Shown: in pieces, positions 1-8,518 of the stretch
Layout: every line of letters begins with the position of its first letter
Numbering within the stretch: the first letter of the stretch is position 1
Assembly: GCF_026167665.1 (NCBI RefSeq)
Contig: NZ_CP098740.1
Location: forward strand, 62,001 to 126,000
Source of the DNA: Streptomyces drozdowiczii
GTDB taxonomy: Bacteria > Actinomycetota > Actinomycetes > Streptomycetales > Streptomycetaceae
DNA length: 64,000 nt
Reading direction: 5' to 3'
Program-made: the position numbers and the translations under genes
Notes under the pieces: model-generated
What the model was told of the DNA's origin: nothing
The model's database searches: none
The model's input: only the letters and a program-made list of their open reading frames with translations

Positions 1-406
1 CCCCCGCCGCGAGCCGGGCCGCCAGCAACGGCAGGTCCGGCACGAGCGGGCGCCCCAGCAGACCCGGTTCGCTGGCCCACGCCGTCCCCTCCTGATGCGG
101 CGTGTAGTAGACGGCTCGGATCCCGGCAAGGTCTCCGGACACGAAGTGCTGCCGCCCGTCGCTCGCGACCACCCAGTACGAGCCCGGCCAGCGGGTCAGC
201 TCCGCCCACCGGCCCGCCCGCACAGCCGGAAGCAGGCCACGCAGATCCTGCTCGGTGACCGGGCTGTCGCCCACGACCGCGAGCGCCACCAGCCCCTCGC
301 AGGCCGCACGTACTCGCGCGGCCGGAGCCCGGCGCACACCCCCGAGCCCTACGATCTCGATCCCGCCTCCGGCGGCAGTACCGCCGGCCATCCACTCCCG
401 TTCCAT
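1..406 (-). CDS. Lasso peptide macrolactam synthetase (asparagine synthase-like), partial
   Basis: Only the N-terminal 135 residues are in the window and the gene runs off the left edge. They resemble the glutamine-amidotransferase-like N-terminal half of lasso cyclases: a stretch like RWPGSYWVV, then SGDLAGIRAVYY and an ASEPGLLGRPL segment, as in asparagine synthetases. In the known pathway this enzyme adenylates an Asp or Glu side chain of the precursor and closes the macrolactam ring onto the core's first amino group. The ATG at 406 has GGAGG eight bases upstream. It lies 82 bp downstream of the precursor gene, with a strong hairpin between them. The catalytic ATP-binding half is not visible, so the family call rests on the N-terminus and the neighbouring precursor. 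Confidence 0.72.
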   Translation of the reverse strand, partial: MEREWMAGGTAAGGGIEIVGLGGVRRAPAARVRAACEGLVALAVVGDSPVTEQDLRGLLPAVRAGRWAELTRWPGSYWVVASDGRQHFVSGDLAGIRAVYYTPHQEGTAWASEPGLLGRPLVPDLPLLAARLAAG

Positions 407-434
407 CTGTTCGCCTCCCCTTCAGACGCGCCCA

Positions 435-461
435 GGGGCCGGCCGTCGTACGGCCGGCCCC
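435..461 (-). terminator. Hairpin between lasso precursor and cyclase genes
   Basis: An 11-bp perfect G/C stem (435-445 with 451-461) and a 5-base loop lie between the precursor stop and the cyclase start. There is no U-run. Such hairpins after RiPP precursor genes often work as partial terminators or mRNA stabilisers that make more precursor than enzyme; that role is inferred here. Confidence 0.55.
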
Positions 462-488
462 CGGAGTGCTCGGTGGTGTCCGGGCTGG

Positions 489-659
489 TCAGCCCTCGAA
501 GTAGTTGGACTTGTCCGAGTCGTTGAACACCTGGCGGCCCAGGGTGAGGATCGCCACCGGGTGGGCGCTGAGCTGTGGCGCGAAGCTGCCGGTGCGCGGC
601 GCTGCGGCGGGGGCGTCCTCGATTGCGGGGTTCGTGGCGTGGATGGTCTGCTCGGTCAT
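489..659 (-). CDS. Lasso peptide precursor, albusnodin-like
   Basis: A 56-residue peptide read by hand, starting MTEQTIHATNP and ending in the putative core GRQVFNDSDKSNYFEG. The leader ends ...AILTL, so Thr is at -2 relative to Gly41, which is the lasso hallmark. A Phe-Ala-Pro-x-Leu stretch (26-30) could be the leader recognition element. Within the 16-residue core, Asp9 (or Asp7) could form the isopeptide bond with Gly1. Asp9-Lys10 and the 16-residue length match my recollection of albusnodin, whose Lys10 is acetylated. The gene stands just upstream of the cyclase in the same direction. The RRE/protease, exporter and any acetyltransferase would lie outside the left edge. Confidence 0.7.
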   Translation of the reverse strand: MTEQTIHATNPAIEDAPAAAPRTGSFAPQLSAHPVAILTLGRQVFNDSDKSNYFEG

Positions 660-797
660 GACGCGGCCTCCTGTGTCGCGGTGGATGCTTCGGTGGTGCT
701 GCCTCTATGTCACCGCGATAGAAGAGGTGTTCCCAGAGACGGAGATGGGGACTTACTGGGAGCGGATCTGGGAGGAAGATGGGACGCGCTTGGGACG

Positions 798-1987
798 TCA
801 GCCTCCGAGAAGGTCGAGGACAGCCCTGTGGTAGACGGCGTACGCCGTGGGGAGTTCGGCGAGGTGAGCGCGTTCGTCGATGCCGTGCAGGCCCTCGTAC
901 GGCACCCCGAAACCGGCGGTGGCCGCGATGCCCTCCCCGGCGAGCAGGTTGCCGATGTTCGACGGGCCCGCCGTCTTCGCCCGCACCATCAGCCCGGCCG
1001 CCGTGGCGGCGTCGAGGAGGGCGGCGGCGGGCTGTTCGTCCTCGGTGAGACGGAACGGCGGCCAGGCAGCGACCGGGGTGACCTCGGTGGGTGCCGGTGC
1101 GGGCAGCTCCGCGTCGAGTTCGGCGACGGCCTTGCGCACGAGTGTCTCGGCGTCGTGTGCGTCGAAGCCGGGGGTGGTGCGGACGTCCACGTTGATATCG
1201 ACCCGGTCGGGGGTGACGGAGAAGCCCTGGCCGCCGTGGAAGGCGGTGACCGACAGCTTCGGCGCCAGCGGAAACCCCGATCCGTCGTCCACGCCGGGCA
1301 GTTCGGCGGTGTCCAGGAGCCGTACGAGGTGGGCGCCGCGGGTGATCGCGCCGATGACGGTCTTGCTGGAGCCGGAGTGCCCGGAGGGGCGTGCACGGTG
1401 ATCGTTGCCCGCCACAGGCCGCGGCCACCAACCACGACCTCGTCCATGCCGGGGTAGCCGATCATCACCCCGGCAGGGCGGGCCGCAGCGGGGTCGGTGA
1501 GGTAGGCGCGGGCGCCGCCGAAGCCGCCGGTGTGCTCATCCACGTCCAGGAGCACCGCGAGCCCGCCGGCCAGCTCGGCGGCGCGGGGGGCGAGGTCGGC
1601 GGCGATGTGGCAGAACATCGCGGCGGCGAGCTTGGAGTCCGCTGCGCCCCGGCCGCGCAGCCAGCCGTCCACGACGTCGCCGCAGGCCGGCGGGAACGAC
1701 CAGGCGGACTCGTCGCCGTACGGGGCGGTGTCCACGCACGCGTCCAGCGTCCACCACGGCCCCGGACGGCTGCCGGGAACCTCCACCAAAAGCCCCACCA
1801 GGGCGCCTGCCGCTTCGTGAAGGCGCCGGTGCGGCAGCGCGCGGGCGGCGAGCCAGTCCTCCAGCACCGTCAGGACGGGCCCGTAGTCGTCGATCCCCGC
1901 CCGGCTCGGACGGCGGATCAGTTCGCTCGCCAGCTCGACCACGGACGCCGTTCGAACCTGGGCCGCCTGCTGAAGATCCTCGATCAC
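798..1987 (-). pseudogene. M20-family metallopeptidase, frameshifted
   Basis: Two overlapping reading frames join near 1385-1395 into one M20 (ArgE/DapE/ACY1-type) amidohydrolase of about 396 residues. Visible motifs are GRGAADSK (metal-bridging Asp), DEHTGGFGG, a dimerisation-domain stretch FHGGQGFSVTPDRVDI, and a C-terminal PYEGLHGIDE. The usual GHxD reads ACVD and the usual DEE reads DEH, so two zinc ligands are changed to Cys and His. GTG at 1987 follows GAGGGAGA. It sits 16 bp after the XRE regulator on the same strand, so they are probably co-transcribed. The frame break fits one missing C in a CCCC run. If this is a sequence error, the protein is full length. Confidence 0.75.
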
Positions 1988-2003
1988 GCTTCTCCCTCGC
2001 CCC

Positions 2004-2777
2004 CTAGTTATGCCGTACCGGCAGCGTGCGGACGGCTTCGATCGTCTCCACCGGCCGCGCCGAGGCGCACGCCTCCCGCCCATGGTGGACCAGACCCACC
2101 GCAGCCTCCCGACCGAGTAAGACACCGCAGTCGAAGCCCTCTGCCCCGTGGAACGAGGGCAGCGGCACCACCGCCGCCGTCTCGGAGGCGACGAAGAAGC
2201 GTTCCAGCGCCTCCGTGGGCTCCACCATCCCGATGTGGAGCGTCTTGATGCCGTTGCGTCGCGCGGACGGATCGCGCAGCTCCAGCAGCCGCAGCAGGTG
2301 ATCGGCGAGCGCCCGATGACGGGGCGGTCCGTACAGCACGCGGTAGTGGACCAGATCCGGCTGCTGGGCCACGGCCGTCTCGATCGCCGCCAGATACGCC
2401 TTCTCCCTGCTGCGGGAGCCGGTGACGACCAGCTGCTCGCGCGCCCCGGCGACGACGTCGACCATCGCCTCGACCAGGTCGGTCCAGCGGGTCAGGACCT
2501 TGACCACCACGGTGGTGCCGGAGGTCTCCAGCAAGCTGGTGGCCGCGCCGTCCTGGTGGGCGAACAGCACCTCCGGGCGCTCGCGGTACACCCGGCACAG
2601 ACCGGACCGGTTCCGTTTGCCCGTACGACGCCGACCCGACTCCCACGCGCTCATCAGGCTCGCGTCCGTCGCCCCGCCCGTGATCGCGTTCAAGACGTCG
2701 GCGGCCTCCTCCAGCGTCATGTTCAACGCGAGCCGGGCCCGCTTGAGCGCCGAGTCCGTGCTACTGGCTGCGGCCAC
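2004..2777 (-). CDS. XRE-family regulator with PLD-like C-terminal domain
   Basis: A protein of 257 residues. The N-terminus carries a helix-turn-helix of the XRE kind (ARLALNMTLEEAADVLN...SLMSAWESGRRR). The C-terminal 150 residues (VKVLTRWTDLVEAMVDVV... to ...AVGLVHHGREA) resemble the phospholipase-D-like tail seen in many Streptomyces XRE proteins, without an HxK motif, so it is probably a ligand or sensory domain. I chose GTG 2777 because GGGGAGGGGG lies just upstream; a GTG at 2801 would add eight residues. The M20 peptidase follows directly and may be its target or partner. Confidence 0.72.
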   Translation of the reverse strand: MAAASSTDSALKRARLALNMTLEEAADVLNAITGGATDASLMSAWESGRRRTGKRNRSGLCRVYRERPEVLFAHQDGAATSLLETSGTTVVVKVLTRWTDLVEAMVDVVAGAREQLVVTGSRSREKAYLAAIETAVAQQPDLVHYRVLYGPPRHRALADHLLRLLELRDPSARRNGIKTLHIGMVEPTEALERFFVASETAAVVPLPSFHGAEGFDCGVLLGREAAVGLVHHGREACASARPVETIEAVRTLPVRHN

Positions 2778-2982
2778 AACGACCGCCCCCTCCCCATCCA
2801 CCGGCAGTACCCGCCAGTCTTCCCCGCCCGCAGACGGTTCAGCGCGGTCCGCAGATCCTGGGCGCTCGGAGCCTTCAGTGCCGTCCCGTTCGGCAGTCTC
2901 TGGCTTCGTTCACTTCAAGGGTTCTGGCTCAAGTTCTGTGGTGCCGTCACGCCGAGTGGTCCGTCTGCCTCGAATATTCAAG

Positions 2983-3222
2983 GTGGCGGAGCAGAAGTCG
3001 TACACGCTGCCCGACGGCCGGGTCTGGCGCACGATGGACGCGGTCGACCGGCTGGATGTCACCCACGGCGCGCACCGGGGCCGGATCGTGCAGGCGGTCG
3101 TGCCCTCGCGTGCAACGCAGTTCCGCCTGGTGTGCACCTGTGCGCCGGGTGCCAGCGAGATCTGCCGCGACGGCCGCAAGGTCACCTGGTGCCCCAGCCT
3201 GAACAGCGCCCGGGACCTGTAG
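2983..3222 (+). CDS. Small cysteine-containing hypothetical protein
   Basis: A 79-residue reading frame with Streptomyces-like third-position G/C. It has a C-terminal cluster of four cysteines (CTC...EIC...TWC), which could bind a metal. GTG 2983 is the first likely start but has a weak ribosome site; ATG 3034 is an alternative. I do not recognise a family. It may be the tail of a larger gene that has been lost. Confidence 0.35.
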   Translation: MAEQKSYTLPDGRVWRTMDAVDRLDVTHGAHRGRIVQAVVPSRATQFRLVCTCAPGASEICRDGRKVTWCPSLNSARDL

Positions 3223-3355
3223 GACTGGCACGTGCACGGCACCGCCCCTGTCCACAGCGCCTCGTGACATCCCTGCCCGCCAACAGGACTCCTCGGCCTC
3301 ACTGGGGCGAGAATGGCGGCCATGTCACCCTCCCTGGCCAGCTGCGTGGAAGCGG

Positions 3356-3679
3356 TTGCCCGTTTGCGTCGGGCAGGACACCGAGCGCGAGCTCAACGCC
3401 TGGGCCAACTACACGATGGCCGGTGCCCCCGGTGGCTTCGCGGCCGCCGCCGCCAACACCCTGGTGATGACCGTCCTCGCCCGACGCCGCGAACTGGGCA
3501 TGCTCCGCCTCGTCGGCGCCACCCGACTCCAGGTCATGCGGATGCTCCGCTGGGAGGGACTGCTGGTGGGCGTGGCGGGCGTGGTCTTGGGCACCGCCAT
3601 CACCGCGACCGCTGTGAGCCTCGGCCTGCTCGCCGTCAGCCTCCCCGCTCGCGCCGTGTTGCGTGAGCGCCAGTCCTGA
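3356..3679 (+). pseudogene. FtsX-like ABC transporter permease, C-terminal fragment
   Basis: About 100 residues match the end of a MacB/FtsX-type permease: GFAAAAANTLVMTVLARRRE, then LGMLRLVGATRLQVMRMLR, followed by a hydrophobic segment. RRRELGMLRLVGAT is the typical cytosolic loop between the last membrane helices. Such permeases are normally 400-850 residues, so nearly all the gene and its ATPase partner are missing. The last helix also appears shortened. It is probably a deletion remnant next to the mobile region. Confidence 0.6.
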
Positions 3680-3786
3680 CACCGGCTATACAGCGGGGAC
3701 CTCCTCGTCGGTGACGTGGGGCGCCGGTGATCGCTTGGTGTCTAATGGCGCCTGCACGGTGATCCGGGGGAGTCAGGGGGAGCCTG

Positions 3787-5514
3787 GTGGAGGCGCTGAA
3801 GCCGACCGATCCGCAGCAGGTGGGCCGGTACCGCATCGCGGGCCTGCTGGGGGCCGGCGGGATGGGCCGCGTGTACATGGGCCGTTCGCCCAGCGGACGG
3901 CTGGTCGCAGTCAAGGTGGTGCGGCCGGAACTGGCCGATGATCCCGGGTTCCGGCGCAGGTTCGCCCGGGAGGTGGCCGCTGCCCGGAAGGTCACGGGAT
4001 TCTTCACGGCCGCGCTGGTGGACGCCGATCCCAATGGGTCACCGCCCTGGCTGGCCACCGCCTACGTGCCCGGCATGGCGCTGGACCAGGCGGTCGCCGC
4101 GCACGGTCCCTGGCCGGTGGCCTCGGTGCGTGCGCTCGGAGCGGGACTGGCCGAAGCACTCGAAGCGATCCACGAGGCCGGTCTGATCCACCGCGATCTC
4201 AAGCCGTCGAACGTGCTCATCGCCCCCGACGGACCCCGTGTCGTCGACTTCGGCATCTCCGTGGCGGCCGAGGCCACCGTCCTCACGCACGCGGGGACCG
4301 CGGTGGGAACGCCCGGATTCATGTCCCCCGAACAACTCACCGGCGACGCCGTGACGGCCGCCACCGACGTGTTCGCGCTCGGCGCGGTGCTGACCTACGC
4401 GGCCACCGGCACCGGCCCGTTCGGAACCGGCTCCGCGCAGTCGCTCAATTTCCGCATCGCGTACGAGGAACCGCGCCTGGAGGGGCTGCCGGGCCAAGGC
4501 CTGGAGATCGTCGCCCGCTGTCTGGCCAAGGAACCGGCGCAGCGCCCGGGCGTGAACACCCTGATCAGGGAACTCGCCGACATGACGGGCGACGCAATCT
4601 ACACCCCCACGCAGATCGTCACCGACACCGCCGCGTGGCTGCCCGACCAGGTCGCGGCGGCCGTATTGGCCACCGTCACGTCAGCGGCGCTTCCCACGCC
4701 GATGGTTCCCTCACCGGCCGCTCCGGCTCCGGCCGTTCCGGCTGCCGGCGCGACGCGCGGGCCCAGGAAGGCACCCGCGTCCCCTCGCAAGCCCGCCCGT
4801 CCGAAGCCGACGGCTGCCGCTCCGGTCCCCGAACCCTCCACGGTCTACGCCGAGCCGCAGCGGCGTGCCGCGCCAGGTGCATCGCCGGCCGGGCCGCGGA
4901 AGACGGTGGCGGAGGGTGCCAAGCCGGCCGGGCCGCGGAAAGCGACACAAGCCGGTGCGTCGCCGACCCCGCCGCGGAAGGCGACCAAAGCGCCCAGCCC
5001 CCGTCCCGCGCTCGCGAGCGAGGCAGCGGCCGCAGCCACGCCAGTCGCGCCGGCCGCGTTGCCGCACCTCTGGACCGTGCGTCGCGTCCTCTTCCTTTCG
5101 GTCGCCTGCATCGCCTTCGTGCTGGCCCTGTGCCTTCCCTTCGGCTACAACGCAACCGTATTCGGGTATCTGATCTCCGACTGGTGGCCGTGGTGGACGT
5201 CCGACTGGCCGTTCGGCGGCACCTGGCCGTTCGTGGTCGTCATCGGGCTCGCCCTCACCAGTTGCGTCGCCGTGCTGGTACAGCTGCGCCGCTTCCCGAC
5301 GGGCCCGGTTCCTCGCCCTGCCCGGCGCCTGCACTACCTGGCGACCAGCCTCGCCGGAGGACTCCTCGCCCTCTACATCTATCTGGGCCTCCATGCGGAG
5401 GCGAACCTGTCCTTCCTCGAATCAGGCCAGTGGTTCTACGTCCTGGGCTGCCTGGCGTCGTTGGCCGGCACGGTCCGGCTGAAGGGTCCGAAGAGCGGAG
5501 GCAGTGCCGCCTGA
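3787..5514 (+). CDS. Membrane Ser/Thr protein kinase
   Basis: A 575-residue Hanks-type kinase. The kinase domain (about residues 15-270) is complete: GAGGMGRVY glycine loop, AVKVV lysine, HRDLKPSN catalytic loop, DFGIS, and GTPGFMSPEQ in the activation segment. A proline/alanine linker (about 300-420) has repeated PAGPRK-like units. The C-terminus has four hydrophobic segments (VRRVLFLSVACIAFVLAL, FVVVIGLALTSCVAVL, LATSLAGGLLALYIYLGL, WFYVLGCLASLAG). The kinase is therefore probably cytoplasmic and anchored through its C-terminus, with no PASTA repeats. GTG 3787 follows GGGGGAG. It stands alone, with IS DNA downstream. The substrate is unknown. Confidence 0.88.
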   Translation: MEALKPTDPQQVGRYRIAGLLGAGGMGRVYMGRSPSGRLVAVKVVRPELADDPGFRRRFAREVAAARKVTGFFTAALVDADPNGSPPWLATAYVPGMALDQAVAAHGPWPVASVRALGAGLAEALEAIHEAGLIHRDLKPSNVLIAPDGPRVVDFGISVAAEATVLTHAGTAVGTPGFMSPEQLTGDAVTAATDVFALGAVLTYAATGTGPFGTGSAQSLNFRIAYEEPRLEGLPGQGLEIVARCLAKEPAQRPGVNTLIRELADMTGDAIYTPTQIVTDTAAWLPDQVAAAVLATVTSAALPTPMVPSPAAPAPAVPAAGATRGPRKAPASPRKPARPKPTAAAPVPEPSTVYAEPQRRAAPGASPAGPRKTVAEGAKPAGPRKATQAGASPTPPRKATKAPSPRPALASEAAAAATPVAPAALPHLWTVRRVLFLSVACIAFVLALCLPFGYNATVFGYLISDWWPWWTSDWPFGGTWPFVVVIGLALTSCVAVLVQLRRFPTGPVPRPARRLHYLATSLAGGLLALYIYLGLHAEANLSFLESGQWFYVLGCLASLAGTVRLKGPKSGGSAA

Positions 5515-5740
5515 CCGGTCGGGCCCATGGGCGCGGCCCGTGCACGCGGGCCGGCATCGTCAGGCCCGGCCACGCGCCATCAGCGCGGCGTGCGGCAAGA
5601 GCAGGGCACCGCCCGGACCCGCGAACTCCGCGCACAGCGACTCGAAGTGGAATTTCCCTCTACGACGGCACCGTCTTGTACGGCGTGATCGACGGATTCA
5701 TGAACCAGGGTGGAGACCCCCGTGGGTGACGGAGCCGGCG

Positions 5741-6935
5741 GCTGTGGGGCTCGAAAAGTAATCGCTGCAGCTCAAGCCACGTACTGGTACTGGTTGATGA
5801 CTCCGCCGAGGATGCGCGTCCGTAGGAGCTTGCCCGGCGTACCCACGGACCGGTCCGGCTGCTGGTGCGCGGCTTCGGGTGGCCGTTGGTCTCGTGATCG
5901 GTGCGGTCGGTGGGCGTTGTAGTGGTGCTGGTACTCGGCAAGTACGCGTCGGAAGTGGCCTCGTTCATGACCAGGACGTGGTCGAGCACCTCTCGGCGGA
6001 TCGTGCCAATGACGCGCTCGCAGTGGGCGTTCATCCGCGGCGCTCGGGGTGCGCTGAGCAGCACGTCGATGCCTTCGGCCTCGAAAGACGGCGTCGAAGG
6101 GCTCGGTGTACTTGCTGTCGTGATCGCGCAGCACGAATCGGACCGACCCGACGCGGGTGCCGAGGTCGGCGGTGAGGTTGCGGGCCTGCTGGACCGCCCA
6201 CTTGGCGGTCGGGTGCGCGGTCACGCCGGTGATGTGCAGTTTGCGCGTGCCGTGTTCCAGGAACGCCAGCGCATACAGCCGCTTGCCGGTGATCGTGTCG
6301 ATGTGGAAGAAGTCCGCCGCGACGATCCCCTCGGCCTGGACGGTCAGGAATTCCCGCCAGCTCGGGCCGGTGCGACGCGGGGCCGGGTCGACGCCAGCCG
6401 CGTGCAGGATCTGCCAGACCGTGGACGGCGCGATCGAATGCCCCAACCTGGCCAGTTCACCCTGGATCCGCCGGTGACCCCACCGCGGGTTCTCCTGCGC
6501 CAGACGCAGCACCAGTTTCTTGAGCGCGACGGCCGTCGGTGGGCGGCCGGTGCGCCGACGTCGGTCGGAGTAGTCCCACCGTTTCGCGATCAGCCTGCGG
6601 TGCCAGGCCAACAGCGTCCCCGGGGTGACCGGGAACACCCGCCCCCAGTCGCACCGCGGTATCAGCGACGACAGCGCGGCCAGCCAGAACCGGTCCGCGG
6701 GCTCGTAACGGACCGGACCAGCGAGTTGCCGTCGCAGCACCGCGTTCTCATGCCGCAGCACCAGCAGTTCGGCGTCCTTGGCCGTGTGCCGGCGCAGCAG
6801 GACGCCCGGCACGGATAGCAACGCACGGGTGATCCGATACACCGTCGAGATGATCACCCGCGTAGCATCCCAGCCGCCAGCGAACGCCTCTCCCGCGGGC
6901 CCCACCTGCAGCGATGACTTTACGAGCCCCACAGC
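5741..6935. mobile_element. IS3-like insertion sequence, with terminal inverted repeats
   Basis: A 1,195-bp element bounded by inverted repeats at 5741-5770 and 6906-6935, 28 of 30 bases matching (ends GCTGTGGGGCTCG). No target-site duplication is obvious. It contains one integrase-core transposase gene on the minus strand, disrupted by two frameshifts. Confidence 0.8.
5772..6857 (-). pseudogene. IS3/IS481-type integrase-core transposase, frameshifted twice
   Basis: The sequence runs from a HTH-like N-terminus (KKLVLRLAQENPRWGHRRIQG, HTH_21-like) into an rve DDE core. The first catalytic Asp is in FFHIDTITG and the second in FVLRDHDSKYT. The third residue, Glu in NAHCERVIGTIRRE, is only reached in another frame at about 5950-6065. 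The frame then returns for EYQHHYNAHRPHRS near the C-terminus. Two compensating indels therefore remove the catalytic Glu region from the main frame. GTG at 6857 gives an N-terminus like that of related transposases; the open frame extends upstream but past the element end. It is likely inactive as read. Confidence 0.78.
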
Positions 6936-6977
6936 ATCGAGGGACGGTGGCAGGAGTGCCCCGAGGGGTGGTGCGAG

Positions 6978-7165
6978 ACATGTACAGGGCCGGCGCCCCG
7001 GGAAGTCAGACAGGCACTGCTGGCTGAGCACGGGGCGGTTCGGCTGCATCTGGCCGGCACGGGCGGCATTCTTGTACCAGTTCTGCGTGCGCTGCGGGAG
7101 ATGAACGGCCTGTCCCTGGGCGAGGCCCGGCTGGCGGCGGCCGATCACAGCGGAGAGGGCCTCAG
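6978..7165 (+). other. Possible ribosomal L7/L12 C-terminal-domain-like fragment
   Basis: The frame reads REVRQALLAEHGAVRLHLAG, then VPVLRALREMNGLSLGEARL. This resembles the L7/L12 C-terminal fold (…vIKVVReltgLgLkEAK…) found in small Streptomyces paralogues. The upstream part is cut by the IS end at 6935, and the frame runs on into non-matching sequence after GTYVT. This is a tentative call; it may be coincidence. Confidence 0.25.
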
Positions 7166-7212
7166 CGGCACCTACGTGACGCGACCCGGCGGCATTTGCG
7201 CGAGACTGTGGG

Positions 7213-7881
7213 GTGCCTACTTCCAGATCGCTTGCAGCCTCCGACGACATACGCGCGTACCTCGTCGATCAGTTGAATCTCGCCCTGCGCCGTCCCGGAA
7301 TGTTCGGGAGGGAGTCGGAGCTGGCCTTGCGCATGCTGATGGATCACTTGCTGTTCGTGGAGTGCCAGCCCGCGGCATTGGCCGAGCAGCAGCGGGTCTG
7401 GGAAGAGCGCGGCGCCTGGTCCAGCACCGGCGTCGCGGGCGTGTTCCGCAATCTGATCCCGGAGCGCTATTACGAATACGGCATCGCCTCGGTGTATGCC
7501 GAGTTCGCGCACCGCCGCGGCTGGCTCAAGCCCGACCGCGTACTCGACCGGGGCGAACACGCAGTCCTGCAAGGTGCGGTCCGCCAGTGGGCGGGCGAGG
7601 ACCGCGTGTGGTCGGACGTCGTCGACGAGTTCGGTACCCCGTCCATGTTGTTCGGCAGTAACAACCCCTTCTACGGCAAGACCCTCGGCTACCTGACTGA
7701 GAACCCGGAGGAACCGATGGTGTCCTTCCATCTCTGGAACGGCAGTGCTTCGGACGCCGAGCAATCATGGCCACCTCCGTACGAAGAACCCCTTCTGCTT
7801 GCAGTGCGCTTCGGACCGGGGCCCTTCCGCCAGACCTTCACCTTCACCCCGGAGGGCCGGCGACGGCTCCCTGTCGAGTAA
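7213..7881 (+). CDS. Hypothetical protein (222 residues)
   Basis: An intact, codon-biased reading frame starting at GTG 7213, with ASDDIRAYLVDQLNLALRRP near the start and a central RYYEYGIASVYAEFAHRRGWL. It has no signal peptide and no membrane segment. The mixed acidic/aromatic composition suggests a soluble cytoplasmic protein. I recognise no domain. It lies between an IS3-like element and transposase debris, so it may be a passenger or a survivor of the mobile region. A toxin-immunity role is conceivable but has no direct support. Confidence 0.55.
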   Translation: MPTSRSLAASDDIRAYLVDQLNLALRRPGMFGRESELALRMLMDHLLFVECQPAALAEQQRVWEERGAWSSTGVAGVFRNLIPERYYEYGIASVYAEFAHRRGWLKPDRVLDRGEHAVLQGAVRQWAGEDRVWSDVVDEFGTPSMLFGSNNPFYGKTLGYLTENPEEPMVSFHLWNGSASDAEQSWPPPYEEPLLLAVRFGPGPFRQTFTFTPEGRRRLPVE

Positions 7882-7892
7882 AAGGTTCAAGA

Positions 7893-8160
7893 TCAGCGAG
7901 GTGTGCTTGGGGCATCAGTTCCTCCAGATGCTGGCGGCCCTCACGGTCCTCTGCCACGATTTCCGGCGGCCATTTGCGGACGTAGTTGCGCAGAGTGGAA
8001 TACGACGCCAGGTCGAAGTCATGCTCCTCGGCCAGACGCTTCTGGATCCGCTCGACGGTGTGCTTCGACGGTTTTGGCGGTGAACGCCGTATCTTGCCGC
8101 CAACGCCCGTTGCGAGATCGACGGATCGAGACGGACGTTTCGACGGATGTTTTCCAACAG
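7893..8160 (-). pseudogene. IS21-type (IstA-like) transposase fragment
   Basis: Pieces in two frames give the N-terminal DNA-binding part of an IstA-like transposase: SQRALAARYGVHRQ (helix-turn-helix), then HTVERIQKRLAEEHDFDLAS and YSTLRNYVRKWPPE. The DDE core and the IstB ATPase gene are absent. A frame shift and internal deletion separate the two pieces. Confidence 0.6.
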
Positions 8161-8177
8161 CTCGATCCCGACACGTC

Positions 8178-8444
8178 TGCGCCTTCGCGGTCATGCTGAC
8201 CGAGCGCCAGGGCGAGCGTCTCCCGGACTGGCGCGCCGCCGTCCGGCAGGACGATCTGCCCAGTCTCCATACCCTTGCCGCCGGCATCGACCGCGACCGC
8301 GATGCCGGCATCGCCGGTCTCACCCTGCCCTGGAGCTCGGGCGCAGTCGAAGGCCATGTCAACCGCATCAAAATGATCAAGCGGCAGGTGTACGGACGCG
8401 CTGGCTTCAACCTCCTGCGCACGCGGGTACTGCTTGCCTCCTGA
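8178..8444 (+). pseudogene. ISL3-family transposase, C-terminal fragment
   Basis: The last ~85 residues of an ISL3 transposase: MLTERQGERLPDWRAAVRQD, then AGLTLPWSSGAVEGHVNRIK and MIKRQVYGRAGFNLLRTRVL before the stop. WSSGAVEGHVNRIK contains the conserved end of the DDE domain. About 400 upstream residues are missing. The 3' end and the DNA after it recur at 49101-49215. Confidence 0.75.
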
Positions 8445-8518
8445 GCGCACTGTCAGTGACCAGTGCGACGATCCTCAGACGCGACCGCACGAGGAGAGAC
8501 ATGGGCACCTGGGACATC
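8404..8518. repeat. Direct repeat, ISL3 tail plus DUF4259 leader (copy 1)
   Basis: About 115 bp spanning the ISL3 transposase 3' end, its downstream end, and the ribosome site and first codons of the DUF4259 gene. It is nearly identical to 49101-49215 in the same orientation. Here the DUF4259 gene is complete; in copy 2 it is broken after a few codons. Confidence 0.8.

Noticed and set aside
255..1457. Long plus-strand frame (400 residues) over the lasso and M20 genes
   Set aside because: It has the Arg/Gly-rich composition of an antisense shadow, and the minus strand has recognisable domains.
2910..3323. Minus-strand 137-residue frame opposite the small Cys protein
   Set aside because: Contains no domain; third-position bias favours the plus strand.
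3299..3682. Minus-strand 127-residue frame over the ABC permease fragment
   Set aside because: The plus strand gives a clear FtsX-like loop and helices; this frame has no domain.
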